Source: Caprimulgus europaeus (lineage: Eukaryota; Chordata; Aves; Caprimulgiformes; Caprimulgidae). Taken from it: a stretch of DNA of 64,000 bases. The notes under the pieces were generated by a model that made no database searches, was not told where the DNA came from, and saw only the letters and a list, made by a program, of their open reading frames with translations. This document shows positions 26,326-39,196 of this stretch, in pieces. Made by a program: the position numbers and the translations under genes. Numbering within the stretch: the stretch's first letter is position 1; every line of letters begins with the position of its first letter. The stretch lies in the NCBI GenBank assembly GCA_907165065.1, contig OU015524.1, positions 42,413,295-42,477,294 on the forward strand. The letters are read 5' to 3'.

Positions 26326-29300
26326 GGTATTGTCTGTTATATGGTAGCCTAACACTCCCTATCAAAACATATCTTCACACAAATTACATATTAGCTTTTA
26401 GTGACCAATCTGGAAAGTGACTGCATATTCTAGGGGCTACACTGAGAATCTGTAGCAACCAGTTTGCAGTATCAGGCTTTCTTGAGGACAGGTCAAATGC
26501 ATAGGCAGGTATTTTAGCGATTGCTTTGCTAGACTACGAATGCACTATTAAATAAGTTATAGAAAACATTTTGCTACATGTCTAACAACCACCCACCAAT
26601 GCACTTTTAATAAATACCAAAACAGTCTGTAACAAGCTGAAAATTTTTAATGGTTTAATGGTAGTAATAAATCCTTAATTTGAGACCAAAGCACAGTTTA
26701 TACCCCTCAGTGTTCTAAAGCAGATGTCTCAACAGATATAAATAACCACATTGGTAATCCTCAACCTTCTTGCATAGAAAAATAGTTCATATTCCAAAAG
26801 GGGTTTTTTTTGTTTTGTTTTGTGACAGAATATGTAATGAGGTGCTTGGACAGTCCAAGGAATCCGTATCACTTACCTTTGATCCAAAAGCTCAGTGGAA
26901 AATTCTGTTAAACAATGGCAGTATTCCAAACAATTTATTTTCCATTTCTTTTTGACACATTTGTAAAATCAATTATATATTAATGGTTTTTAACATAAAA
27001 TATACATGGTGACTTAAAAAGTAAAAAGTAGCAACTCTAGTATTTCTCAGAGCTTAAAAAATTACTGATTTTCTCTGCTAGTTCTTGTTCACAAGATTTG
27101 TCTTATTATCAGCTATTAGTCTAGACAATCTAGTCAATCATAGTTACAACCTAATATGCAAGTAAGTTATTAAAAAATAGGTTATTACACAAGTAAACTA
27201 GAAATTTTGCATTACATTTCAAAAGGAGATAGGTACTGCTAGGAGAAATACAATCAATTACAACTAACTTTTTCTATTGATCCATCAACATTATGTAATA
27301 GCACCTACAATCAGCAAAATTAATTAAATTAAAATAATGTAATTCTCATCTCCATTTTTTAAAGTATATATTACTGGAATAATTGGTGGATTATTTAGAA
27401 AATTGAGATTTTTTTTCTTCTTCCTGCCATTTTAAACTGTATTTATTGTGTACACTAATTTCTGTAGTAATATTTGCATAGTAAATTATGTTTTACTCTG
27501 CAGGAGGCAGATTTGCAAATTAGATAATCATACCCTTTATTAAAAGGTGTTTTGAGCAAAGCTTTTGAAATGCTATTTAAAAATATCTCTAACTCTACTC
27601 CAACCCACAACTGAATCATGGATACTGGATGTATTCATTATGCACTGTGTCAGGTTTCAGTGAATTATTATTTACAAGCATACCAATCTCCAGAGTGATG
27701 ACAATGAAAGTAAGAAGCCAAGATGCAAAACTCAGTCCCACTGTCACTACTCTGATAATCACACGAGGCTAACAAGCCACAATAACGTATGAGCTGCTCA
27801 TATGATATGATGCAGATAATCCTGTGAATGTAAACCAAACTTCTGCCTCTCATAAATATTAGCATAAGACTGAAGAATAATAAATTGCATCAGCAAACAC
27901 AATTCTGTTTCTAAGAATAAGCAGCTTTACCTCAGCTTTATCACTCTTCCTAGTTACTTGCAAGCTTCCTAGTTGTTTTCCTAGGCTCGTGGTTATTTTT
28001 CTTCTAACCAAATTGCTAATGAAAAGCACTTGCAGGTATTTAATCTCTAACTGTATGCAACATATTCACATATCACCTAACTAAGCATCCTGATTTAGAA
28101 AGCATCCACAGTTTGCATTGTTGTCAAAAAATAAGATGTAAGTGTTCCTAACTGTTTTAAAACTAGCACGCTTATTAGATGCCTAACTTTGAGAATACAA
28201 GTAGGAGGATTCAGAAAATTAATTTTATTACAGAATTTAAGCAAAACATCTGCAGTCCTATTTGTGGGAGTAGCATGAAAGAAACTGATCCCATCATCTA
28301 TTTTTCAAGTTACATTTAAATGTATACATCTCAGTCTTTTTGGCAGTCCTTTCTATTTAAATGAGATTCTGTCTGGTGACAGTGATGAAAAACACTCAGT
28401 ATCACCAAGTAAAAACATCCATTTCTAGGACTCTACATAGAAGGCATAGCTTTCCATGTTTTCAAGCTTCTCACCAAAGAGATGCACTCAGTATAGGAAC
28501 ACATGGCTCTGACGACAGGTTCCATCAGCCAAACAGGATGAATCATATTCACCAAATCCCAAAACACAAAAGACAATGAATGGGTCTTACAGTTTTAGTT
28601 CTAGAAGAGAGGACTTTTCAATAACAGTGTTAAGGTCCTGCATGCTTATCATTAGCAGACCATGAAGGTTGCCTGACCAGCACCTAGAAAAAACCTTGCT
28701 TTCAGTTGCTCATTACTATTTCAGTCTGAAACCATCACCTTCTGTATGAGGCAACTGCAAAAGACTGAGCATTTTTAGGATATTCCATCTGAAACAGTTG
28801 TTGCCATCAAAAGCAGAGATTTTCCATCATTCAAAACTTTTTATGACACTACATCTAAAAACTGTAATGCCCTTATGTTTTTGGAAGAGCAGTTTGACAA
28901 GGGAGTAGCCTTTTGTCAGAATTATGCTTTTCACTTTTTCTAGGAAAAACTTTGAAAATTCAGTGAAGTTCTACTTCCCTGAAAAATGTATTTTCTGACA
29001 CAGTGAAAAGTTTATTGTTAACAACTGAAAGCTCTAAACATTGATTGCTATAATTTTAAATAAAAAAAATATATATATTCTCTTCTTGTGGTCACACATA
29101 CAAGTCTAGAATTGTCTCATAAATGAAGTGTTAGATTTGACAAAGCCAGTAGTGAAAAAATGTTGATACACTAAGGATGCTTTCTGTTGGTATAGCAAAG
29201 ATAAACGCTCATCAATAGTAGCCTATATCTTATCACAAGGAGTTACTAGTTTTTATCCCCATATGACTTAGCACAATAGTAAAGACCAAAATCCTTCCCT

Positions 29301-30688
29301 ACTCTTATTTCCAGTTAGCAAAAGTTGCAAGGGAACAGTTAATTGGCCAAGTAAAATGTGCTACCTGAAACTTAAGCTGTACAAACTGAAGGTGTAACAA
29401 CATTCAGAAGGTAGCTCACAATCTCCTTTAAAAATCCATAAGAAAAACTATTTCTACTTAGGCCGTTGTTATGTAAGTACAATTATATTCTTTTCTTTTA
29501 TGCTTGTAAACAGCATCAAAGTTTTATATAATAATTTTTCAGGTTTTTCTATTTGGAAACAACTTTGATTCTGAGAGCTCTCAAGGGTGATGAGGCTATT
29601 AACAGAGCAGATTGTCTTAACTGCTTGGAAGTTGTAATTCCCAGCACGATATTTACTTTCTTTATGGATTTAGGGCCTCATACATTCCACCTCTAAAAAG
29701 GATCAGTAAAAAGGTTTTTTTCTCTTATCCTCCGCATCTCCCTCTGGTCTCTTTTCTAACTATACATAAGTCCAACATATCTACACTACTGATAGCTGTT
29801 TCTCCTTTTCAACTGTTCTCTGAAAATCTAAAAGTCTTAGCAATAGAAAAAAGTACCTCCACTGAGTAAGGAGCCATACAACTACATTTCAGCCTTGATG
29901 GATAAACCAGGTCAATTAACTCAGCAGCCATTACAACAAGTGCTGTGGTAGCCAGAAACTTAGATGGATATTAGCTAATAATTTATCACCCTAATGCAGT
30001 GTAAATGTGTTAATTTTTAAGGTAATTAGGAAAATTCCATGCTAATTAAAAAAATAATAATTTCACAGGATCAACAGTGCTACAGAGTGTCTAGGCACAC
30101 ATCCAAATTAACAAAACATTTTTTGTTTAACTTCATGCTGATCCTGCAAATTCTACTTATTATCCTAATCTTGTGAGTATTATTCAAAACTTTACAGTTC
30201 CCTTTTATTCTTAGAGATTATGTAACTACTGCAAAAAGTAATGGAAAAACCTAGGATATCATCAGTTGGGAGGATACTACTGCTTTTGAACCTGGAAGGA
30301 AACAGCTACTCTTTGATTCTTGCAGCATCAGAAAGACGATCTTTATAAAATACTATTTTGCCCCTTTCTGGAAAGCATAGCAGACCCTCAATAGTAAAAT
30401 CTTCCTAATCTCTGACCAGATTTATTAAAAACCACGCATATTACAACAATCATTTCGAAGTAGGAATCCATAATCTTTCAAGATCAAACGAGCAGGTCAA
30501 ATGTCCCTATTGTTTGTGGCTGTAATAAATGACATGTCCTGACCTGTCTCAGCAGAAATCTCACCTCTGCATAATAACCAATAGGACAATATTTGCAGAG
30601 GTTCTCTTACTGTTAAATTTATCCCATAGCTGAAATCTTCACTGTGGAATTATAACACATAAAAATGAAAACCAAATAAATATAAACA

Positions 30689-30730
30689 TAATAAATTATA
30701 AATTATAAATTATTATAAAGATTATAAATG
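30689..30730. repeat. AT-rich octamer repeat
   Basis: About four imperfect copies of an 8-bp unit like AATTATAA. Confidence 0.8.
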
Positions 30731-31052
30731 AAATGTTACTGCTCACAGAATTTTCAGTCTGTCTCACCAGCATTACAGAAGCTAGAGGTGCCTCATTCAA
30801 ATTTAGGTATGCCATCCCCTACTGGCTGGCAAAAAATTAATAAATTATAAAGCCAGTTTGTGAAGATGAATAGTATTCCACACCTCAGTTCTTTAATTCA
30901 TTTTCTCCCACTTGTTATATGTCTTTTAAAGGTGGCATGTCCATTCTAATTCAGGCTAGGTGTAATGTTCCCCAGATTACTTTAGCATCCCAGACTGTTT
31001 TGATCCGATTTATTTGATTTAAAATAATAATGTTAAATTATACATTTATCTT

Positions 31053-31069
31053 AATATATATATATATTT
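31053..31069. repeat. (AT)n microsatellite
   Basis: A short uninterrupted AT run. Confidence 0.75.
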
Positions 31070-32712
31070 ACCCCTGTAATTTAAAGGAAATCAATTAGAA
31101 AGATATATTGAAAGTTTCTCACTCAAAAAATACATCTTTATTGGTGAAATTCTTGTAGTCTGAGAGACTCCAGCAGATATTTGGGTCAGGTACAAAAAGA
31201 GGAGTTCTAAGACTAAGGACTATCTGCCAAGGACATTCTTCATGGATTTAGGGACATATACTGTCAGAGCTTGTTTAAATGCAGTGCTGTGATAGTTTCT
31301 CATTTAAACACGCACTGCACGATGTAAAAAATGAGCACTTATTTTACTATGCACCCTTATTAACTACAAAATCAAAAAGCTTGGAAGACTAATTAGTGAT
31401 TATTTGTTCAGCTTCTTAAAGATTCAAATTTTGGCCTTTTTTAGTTTAAGGTGCCAAAATATTGTTACTAAGCTGTTAGGCAAACAAGTGCTGCTTTTAA
31501 AGGACTCCCTGCTTATCATTCAGTAACATACCAGCACAAAAAGCTGCCGCAAAGTACCGTCTAGACAGAAATACCCACATGCATTTCCCAGCAAACAACA
31601 CATCTGCCTCAGAAGTGAATTATGCAAGAAGTAACAAAGCAAGAGGCTTAAAAATTCAGAGATGGAGACAGTCTGAAGAAGAGAGGCAAACTATGTGGAC
31701 TTTTACTCTTTTCCTGCTACTCCTGAACATATGTTCAAGGAGGGAATACAACAAAAAGTTTACAGCTATCACCCCTATGTGTGACTACCACATTCTTTTA
31801 GATAATTCACCAACCTGGAGTATCCTCCTTGACCATATTCAAGTTCTTCCTTTTCAAAATTTCACATTTTGACATCACATAAGATGTTAACTACAGTATC
31901 AGGACCTTTGCAGATACCTATTATATATAACCACATATTATTTTCTAGATACTTTTAATTTTATTTTACCAATATCTCAACCTTCACCTTACCAAGCAAA
32001 GATGTTCCACTCCTCTACTAAGGTGCCTGTTTGTTTTTTTTAATGGCATATGAAAAGTCAGTTCCCACTGAAAGACAACCTTTTTGTGGATTATATAATT
32101 GTAAATATGGCAGGAAAACAGTTTAAATACCTGGAATATGTAAGAAGCTTTCCACTCCTAAATACATTCTTTATATCCAGTAGGAAGGGAAGAGAAAATT
32201 CTGAGTAGTTAAAGCTCAAAACCATTGATTAGTATTATTCACAGGGACTCACTATATTTACAAGATTTCTGTAAGACATGGAAAAACTGTCTCACACTCA
32301 ATTAACCAGAACATTAGCTTCAACCCCTTCTAGCTCACAAAACTCCCCAACCAGCAGATTGAAGGCAGCACAAAAGCAGACCGCACACAATCACTGCTTT
32401 ACAAGTTCTTTACAGTGAGGCACAGAGAACTGTAAATCTCCTTTTGCCTTTATAAATGGTACTTAAAAAGGCCAAGCCAAGAAAAACAGAGAGGAAGCAC
32501 ATTTTAAATTACTAATTATACCATCAGAAACCACAGTATTATTCTCATTCTCCAGCTACTACAGACACACTGGTTTGGTAATTAAAAAGAGACTGGAGGT
32601 GTCAGTGTAGTTCATGGTTCACGTATCAACTATGTGTCCATCACTCATACCTACAGATTTTCAAACAGTAAACCTTCTGCATTTATGCACACTCTTTAAG
32701 AACATAACAACT

Positions 32713-32740
32713 CCCCCCCCGCGCCCCCCCCCCCCCAAAA
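32713..32740. repeat. Poly-C tract interrupted by GCG, then A4
   Basis: C8, GCG, C13, A4 on plus, which is a G-run pair in the RYR2 transcript. Such G-runs can form quadruplex structures and are prone to sequencing error. Confidence 0.92.
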
Positions 32741-35700
32741 TCTGGTCTCTGTTTTTTAATGCAAAACAAAGCAACTGTTCTTTTCCTTGTGAAACCAGAA
32801 AAAGTTATGCTTCTATTTTAATATGGCAATCCCCCTATCAGCATAATGAAAGTTAATAAAAACAACTTGAACTTGGGTTTCAAGTACAGGGACACAAAAC
32901 ATACACCTTCAACCTCCAAGCTATTTCCACTTGCCCAATTTCCCCTTTCCAATCCAGACTATATATAAACTAAGACCCTCAATTTAATGCCACAATTACT
33001 CATATTAAGCTAGCAAGTTAAGGCACAAATCTTCTGCCTCATTTTTGTTGGGGAAATAACCAGGAGGAAAAGCCTAGCATCTTAAAAATCACCACCCAAA
33101 AGATAAAAGCTTCAAAGTTTTAAGAAATAAGAATTTTTAAAGTTATTTGATATTCTTTTTTTTGTTTCATTTCAGATAGAATTGATATTACTTACCCCCA
33201 AGAAATACATATTTTTCCTCATTAATAGGCCCTGTTTCTTTATACTAATTTTTGAGAGTGCATTGGGCTAGGAAAATTCACAGGACCCTGCTGAGCCAGA
33301 TTTTGCCCAACAGTGTTTAAAAATACTGAGTACAAAGTAACAATACCATGTTTTCAACAGTTGAACAGTGCAGGGCTGCACAGCCAATTTGACACTGCTA
33401 CTTTATACAATATTTGTCTAAAGGGTTTAAAATAAGCATATGAGCTTTCATGTGCTCTTAGCTCGAAACACACAGATTTATTAATCTGTTTTTTTCAGGT
33501 TTTCAGAGTCACAAAAACGTATCAGCCTAATTAAAATTCAAACAACTGCTTTGTGACTTACTCTGTGTATACTAATGAAATACATTCTGCTATAAACCCA
33601 TCAGAGAAAATATTTAAAATGCTGAGCTCTAGAGGACTTGGCAGAACATGCCATTGTGTAACCTTGTGACATTCAGTTACCCAGGGAAATGCAGCCAGCC
33701 CGAGGCGGCTGGGGCTGTGCTTGCAGTGAGCAGCTACCGGTCCTAACTTTCATCAGACAAGAATGTACAGCAAATAAGAACTCTCATCTCAAAATACTCT
33801 GGCTTTGCTCTATGTATCACTTTATTTATCTTTCAATTACTCTCTTATGGTATTTTAGTAAATTAGTATATCTGTGTTTCCAGTCCTCAACACGTAGTCC
33901 CAAGGTTATTGAGTCCCAAGACTTTCATGGGGGTGAAAAAAAAACAACTAACACAATCACCAAACCCCATCAACTTGTGTGAGGGCATTGCTTTGAACTG
34001 AATGTTCAAAATGCAAATAGATAAAGCCACCATGCAATAACATCAACTCTCCTTTTTAACAGGAACAGTACTAAAATGGGTAGGACTCAGATGCTAAATC
34101 ACAGCAAACTGGCAGGTTTTCAGAAGCCTGTAATAATTTCACCAAACCAATTATAGGACTGTACACCGCATACCTGACCTTCCTACATGATGGTGCTTGT
34201 GCCACAGCTGTATCTCAGACAAGATTTTCCAGCATAATATCTGCTTTTTCTTCTATTTTAATCAATAAATAACAAGCGGCCAAAACAATTACTGGGATAC
34301 ATAGTTATAAAGAAAAACTGATTTAATGGGATTTTTCAGGTCGTCTTTGCTTATTTTATACCAGAATTTGAATTCCTACATCTATTCCACTATAGTTTTA
34401 AAAACAAACAAACAAAAAAACCCAAACCAACAACTACCAACCACTATCATATGTGTATCTATAAACATTTAGAGTTTGTTTGTTTGCTTTTAACAGACAT
34501 TTAGATAATGAAGAGAGTTGAAAACTACATATTTGACTGGAGAAATTACAACTCATGTTTTGCTTGTAAAATTACACAAATTATCCAGCTTTGGGGATGT
34601 TTCTTGATTGGATGGCCTACGTTACTAACAGTATGAAACAAATCATACTATTAAAAATAAAATGAGCATTTTGACACTTGCCTTGCATTTGTTAGTTGAT
34701 AACAGACATAATGCATGCATATGTATCATAGGTACTATTATTTTATACAGTGCTATCTCTTGGAGTATTATGATCACCTAATTAACTCCCCTTAACTACA
34801 AAATTATCTTGATTCAATTTTCAGGTTCTAGTGCTACATTTGCAGGTTACACATCATGTACTCTACTAGTTTATCTAGGTATTCTGGACTTTTTAAGTGC
34901 TTTATTAATAACATTCTAAAATGTATTTTGGAAAAAAAAAAAAATCCTGAGTACCCAATACACTTTAAGTCATATAATAAAATCTATGGATTCTAAATCA
35001 CTAATAACAAGCATGCAAAATTACCCCCAATAAACAAAGCAGAATTATTGGCAGATGTATCCAGAGGACTGGCCTATAGTAATATCACACTTTTACTAAA
35101 CATTAAATATTAAATGAGTGTGATTGAGAAATAAACTCTTTCACATTTAGGAAGGTACCTTTTGTAGATAGGAAGAGCTTTTACTCCCTTTTAGGTAGTA
35201 AATAGTGCCTTATTAAGCTAAAATTCAATGTATATCTCTGACAACATTAGATTTGATAATGAACATTTCTATAAAATCAGAATAATCCATTCCTGTATGT
35301 ATTTCAAATTCCAAGTATCTGCTGCAACAGGAGGTACAATCTGAACAATGGGAAGAAAACATTTCCTAGATTGGATATGTTATGATTCAATATTTAGTCT
35401 GTAATGCCTTGCAAGACATCACACATTTTGTTTGCTTTACTACCTGTGTTTCAAATGGCAATACAAAAGTGCTATCTTGTATTCTTATGTGTACTAATAC
35501 TACCTGCAATTTTCGGCTGATATGAAGACACATTTCTGTTGCTGTTTTACACCATGAAGATCTGACCCAGTGTCTTTCATAGTCTGAAAGTTTCACATTC
35601 ATTTTAACTTTTTCACTTTCCATCTCAAGAAATAATTCTGTTGGTTTGTGGGATTAAGCACAAGGATCAGAATCAGATCTGATAGATACGGCTACATATC

Positions 35701-36383
35701 TGCACTTAGGCTCAGGAGTTATACAAGATTTAAAAGGAATAAAAATTGAATCTGATATACATAAATAATAAATTTAATATTTACAAATATATAAATTATG
35801 TATTACATAAAACTGCACAGAAACGTAGTGAAACACATTATGTTCTTATTTATTTTGCTTCTGTAGAGAAGCATTTTACTGTGAAAGAACGATTCATTGA
35901 ACAAAATCCTGTCTGATCTATGCCTATGAAGATAACTTCTACCTTTGTCTAAATTATGTATGTAAAGTAGAGTAAGTAAATAATATATAAGTGTGCATAA
36001 AGCTATTACCTACTCTTCATTAAAATTATAAAAAAATATTATCTTAGTAAATGTCTGCTAAATTGAGTCCTCTGAACATAAGATTGCTTAAGTTTAAGCG
36101 CCATCTTTTTCATTAAATATGAACATTCATTTTGGTGACATGGCACAAAGGCAATTGAAACAGCCTTGGAGGTGCAGCTACAAAGCTTTGCCAAAGCCCC
36201 GACAGTTTTTTTTTCACTTTTTTTACAAGGATGTAATGGAAATATAAGCACAGAAAGGAACCAGACTAGAACTTGAGGAAGTAGAAAGGAACTAGACTGT
36301 ATGGCAGATTCTCGGAATGATCCACTGTAAGCACAAGCAAAGAACATTGATTTGATTCATCAGTGTGAATCAATTTTTTTAAA

Positions 36384-36388
36384 ACTTA
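36384..36388. repeat. Target-site duplication, left copy
   Basis: ACTTA directly before the LTR terminus; an identical copy follows the other terminus. Confidence 0.85.
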
Positions 36389-36582
36389 TGTGGTGGGTTG
36401 ACCCTGGCTAGAGACCGGATGCCCACCAAAGCCCACTCTATCACTCCCCCTCCTCAAATGGGCAGGGGGAGAAAATTATAACGAAAAGCTCGTGGGTGGA
36501 GATAAGGACGGAGAGAGATCACTCACCAGTTACTGGCACGGGCAAAACAGACTCGACTTGGGGGAAAAAAAAACAAATTTAC

Positions 36583-36588
36583 TTTATT
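36583..36588 (-). promoter_or_regulatory. AATAAA polyadenylation signal in the LTR
   Basis: TTTATT on plus reads AATAAA on minus, about 195 bp before the LTR's 3' end. It is in the same sense as RYR2, so it could in principle act on read-through pre-mRNA. A poly(A) signal is expected near the R region of an LTR. Use is not shown by sequence alone. Confidence 0.6.
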
Positions 36589-36796
36589 ACAAATCAAAAT
36601 CAGAGGAGAATGAGAAGTAAAACCAAATCTTAAAACACCTCCCCCATCCCTCCCTTCTTCCCGGGCTTAATCTCTTTCCCGATTTTCCACCTCCTCCCCC
36701 CAGCAGCACAGGGGGACAGGGAATGGGGTTGGGGTCAGTTCATCACACGTTGTTTCTGCCGCTGCTTCCTCCTCAGGGGGAGGTCTCCTTCCCCCG

Positions 36797-37225
36797 CACC
36801 AGCGTGGGGTCCCTCTCACAGGAGACAGTCCTCCACCAACTGCTCCAACGTGAGTCCTTCCCATGACTGACAGCTCTTCACGAGCTGCTCTAGCATGGGT
36901 CCATTCCATGGGGTGCAGTCCTTCAGGAAGGGACTGCTCCAGCGCAGGTCCCCCACGGGGTCACAAGTCCTGCCAGCAAACCTGCTCCGGCGTGGGCTCC
37001 TCTCTCCACGGGCTACAGGTCCTGACAGGAACCTGCTCCAGCGCGGGCTTCCTGCGGGGTCACAGCCTCCTTCGGCATCCACCTGCTCCGGCGTGGGGTC
37101 CTCCACGGGCTACAGGTGGTCATCTGCACCACCATGGACCTCCAGGGGCTGCAGGGGGACAGCCCGCTTCACCCTGGTCTTTCACCACAGGTTGCGGGGG
37201 GGGAATCTCTGCTCCGGCGCCTGGA
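36797..37225. repeat. Imperfect ~48-bp tandem repeats inside the LTR
   Basis: A motif like CTGCTCCRGCGYGGG recurs near 36840, 36885, 36934, 36982, 37033, 37083 and 37209, with a weaker copy near 36797. Spacing is 45-51 bp over most of the array. Each copy is followed by variants of TCC..CCACGGGGT or similar. The array makes up much of the middle of the LTR and gives rise to long chance open frames on both strands. Confidence 0.8.
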
Positions 37226-37350
37226 GCCCATCCTCCCCCTCCTTCTTCACTGACCTTGGTGTCTGCGAAGTTGTTTCTCTTACATCTTCTCACTCCTCTC
37301 TCCAGCTGCAAAGTGTGCAGCTTTTTTTTTTCTCCCTTCCTTTTTTTTTT

Positions 37351-37434
37351 TCTTAATTATGTTATCACAGAGGCGTTACTGATTGGCTCGGCCTCGGCCA
37401 GCAGCGGGTCCGTTTCTGTAGCCGCTGGCATTGG
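37351..37434 (-). promoter_or_regulatory. LTR core promoter: two CCAAT boxes and a TATA-like site
   Basis: On the minus strand CCAAT occurs at 37430-37434 and 37382-37386, followed about 20-30 bp later by an AT-rich TATA-like site around 37351-37362. This is the usual order in a retroviral U3 region. Whether it is still active cannot be judged from sequence. Confidence 0.55.
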
Positions 37435-37543
37435 CTGTGTCGGGTCGGACATGGGGGAAGCTTCTGGCAGCTTCTCTCACAGAAGCCACCCCATGTCCCC
37501 TCCCCCACTGCTACCAAAAACCTTGCCACGCAAACCCAATACA

Positions 37544-37548
37544 ACTTA
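37544..37548. repeat. Target-site duplication, right copy
   Basis: ACTTA directly after the LTR terminus, identical to the left copy and supporting retroviral integration with a 5-bp stagger. Confidence 0.85.
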
Positions 37549-38611
37549 GTATTTCCTTATATCAGCAACTGCTCAAAAAGTATCTACGTGCATCCATACA
37601 TTAATAAATACCATGTGCTTTTTTAATACATTTGGATTTATGTAATCAAAAACTGTGCACAGCACAGGTACTGTTTCTCAGCTGTCAGAGTTTCAGACTC
37701 AGTTTCTCCAGAGTTAGATTATTTGCCTTGGCCACTGAAAACACACTCAAGTGTTTGCTGTACAAGACAAAATAAGCCTTCTGATCTCACACTCTGGAAG
37801 ACAAATGGAAAAAAAGGTTTTTCTCTCGGAGTACAGGCGTCCAGGCCAGTGTTCCTGCCAACCGTTCAAAATGACACCCTTCTCTAGACACATTCATTTT
37901 CACAAGAAACAGTGTGCCAGTCTTACTGTGAGGCTTTATTTTCTATCCTGTGACATTTGATATTCTTTTACATTTGGAATGTGTAACCTATGCCTAGAAC
38001 AACGTCTACTTTGAGGCAGATCTGCTTTGAAATTGGTAGAGACTAAAATATAATTATTTTTCACTTGAGCTACTACACCTCAATAGATGAGACAGTCATG
38101 TGTTGATCTCATACCAACCTGATTCTTTTATATTCAGAACTGTCTCCTATTAATAAAATTATATGTAATTTAGATCTGACATCTTGTTTATATATTATTT
38201 TGTTCTTGAAGATATGAGATTATTTCAAGGAATTTAGTGACATGCTGTGAGCAACAATCCAGAAGCTGCTATACTCTTGAAAGCAGCAGGTAAACTACAT
38301 TTACAGAGTAAGTGTAGCAACTAATTTTACCAGTCCCTTCCCAAGTTAAAATAATTAATTAAATAAAGACAGCATAAAGTGCAAAATAGCTTTTATCCTA
38401 TTATCAGCCAACGCTAGAGAATAGTCTCTGGTAGAACTCAACAGAACTGTTCCAAAGATACATCCCCGATTTTTCCAAGGCTATTGTTTTCACTAATACA
38501 GAACCTAATCCATCTGTGTGTCCTTCACAACTGCGATCCAATCCACTGGCTCACATAATTCATTTCAAATCAAGCATACCTTTGCTGCACAAAGACCCAG
38601 TGCCCTCTGAC

Positions 38612-38752
38612 CCAGGCTGGGGGCTGACTGGCTGCGAAGCAGCTTTACAAGAACAGGCCTGAGGGCCGAAAAAGTGGGCATGAGCCCACAGTGTGCCCTG
38701 GCAGCAAAGAAGGGAAAGAGCCTCCTGTGCTGTATGAAACGTTGTGTAGCCT
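38612..38752 (+). mobile_element. Older CR1 pol fragment, plus orientation
   Basis: The segment resembles the CR1 reverse-transcriptase region upstream of the [11 protein letters not shown] part: GGGGGCTGACTGGCTG, then CATGAGCCCACAGTGTGCCC and GGCAGCAAAGAAGG match CR1 coding sequence for '...MS-QCAL-AKK...'. It has small indels and no open frame. It lies 44 bp from an oppositely oriented CR1, so the younger copy may have inserted beside or into it. Recognition is from memory of CR1 coding sequence. Confidence 0.7.
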
Positions 38753-38796
38753 GGGGTTCTTGTTTTTCCACTTTATTCAGCGCCTGCTAGACTATA

Positions 38797-39196
38797 TAGA
38801 ATCATAATGTTAGTGTTGGAAGGGACCTTAAAGATCATCCAGTTCCAATCCCCCTGCCATCAGCAGGGACACCTTCCACTAGACCAGGTTGCTCAAAGCC
38901 TCATCCAACCTGGCCTTGAACACTTCCAGGGATGGGGCATTCACAACTGCCTTGGGCAATCTGTTCCAGTGTCTCACCACCCTCAAAGTAACAAATTTCT
39001 TCCTAATACGTAAATCTAACCTCCTCCAGTTTAAAACCATTACCCCTCAACCTATCACTACACTCCCTGATAAAGAGTCCTTCCCCAGCTTTCTTGTAGG
39101 CCCTCTAAGTACTGGAAGGCTGCCATATGGTCTGCCTGTAGCCTTCTCTTCTGCAGGCTAAACAACTCCAGCTCTCAAATGAACTCTCTTCCTGTA
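38797..39196 (-). mobile_element. CR1 LINE 3' fragment, about 400 bp
   Basis: Minus-oriented CR1 with the 3' end at the left (TAGAATCATAATG..., then TTGGAAGGGACCTTAAAG), followed by the reverse complement of the C-terminal pol region (GTTGCTCAAAGCCTCATCC, AACACTTCCAGGGATGGGGC). It is closely related in layout to the copy at 58616-59650 but has indels and stop codons and fades out near 39196. Two plus-strand frames here are shadows. Confidence 0.92.

Larger units (their letters stand above)
36389..37543 (-). mobile_element. Solo LTR of an avian endogenous retrovirus
   Basis: A 1,155-bp block, much more GC-rich than its surroundings, is bounded by TG...CA on either strand and flanked by a perfect 5-bp direct repeat ACTTA (36384-36388 and 37544-37548). 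No gag, pol or env sequence lies beside it, so it is a solo LTR left by recombination between two LTRs. Orientation is minus: two CCAAT boxes (ATTGG on plus at 37430-37434 and 37382-37386), then a TATA-like AT-rich site (37351-37362), then AATAAA (36583-36588). The start TGTATTGGG and end ACCCACCACA resemble an LTR family widespread in birds. The 5-bp duplication fits an ERVL-type element, though the class is inferred. It lies in RYR2 intron 2 in the same sense as the gene. Confidence 0.9.

Noticed and set aside
36863-37549. 228-codon and overlapping 153-codon plus-strand open frames
   Set aside because: They lie inside the solo LTR, run through its internal repeat array, match no protein and lie antisense to the LTR.
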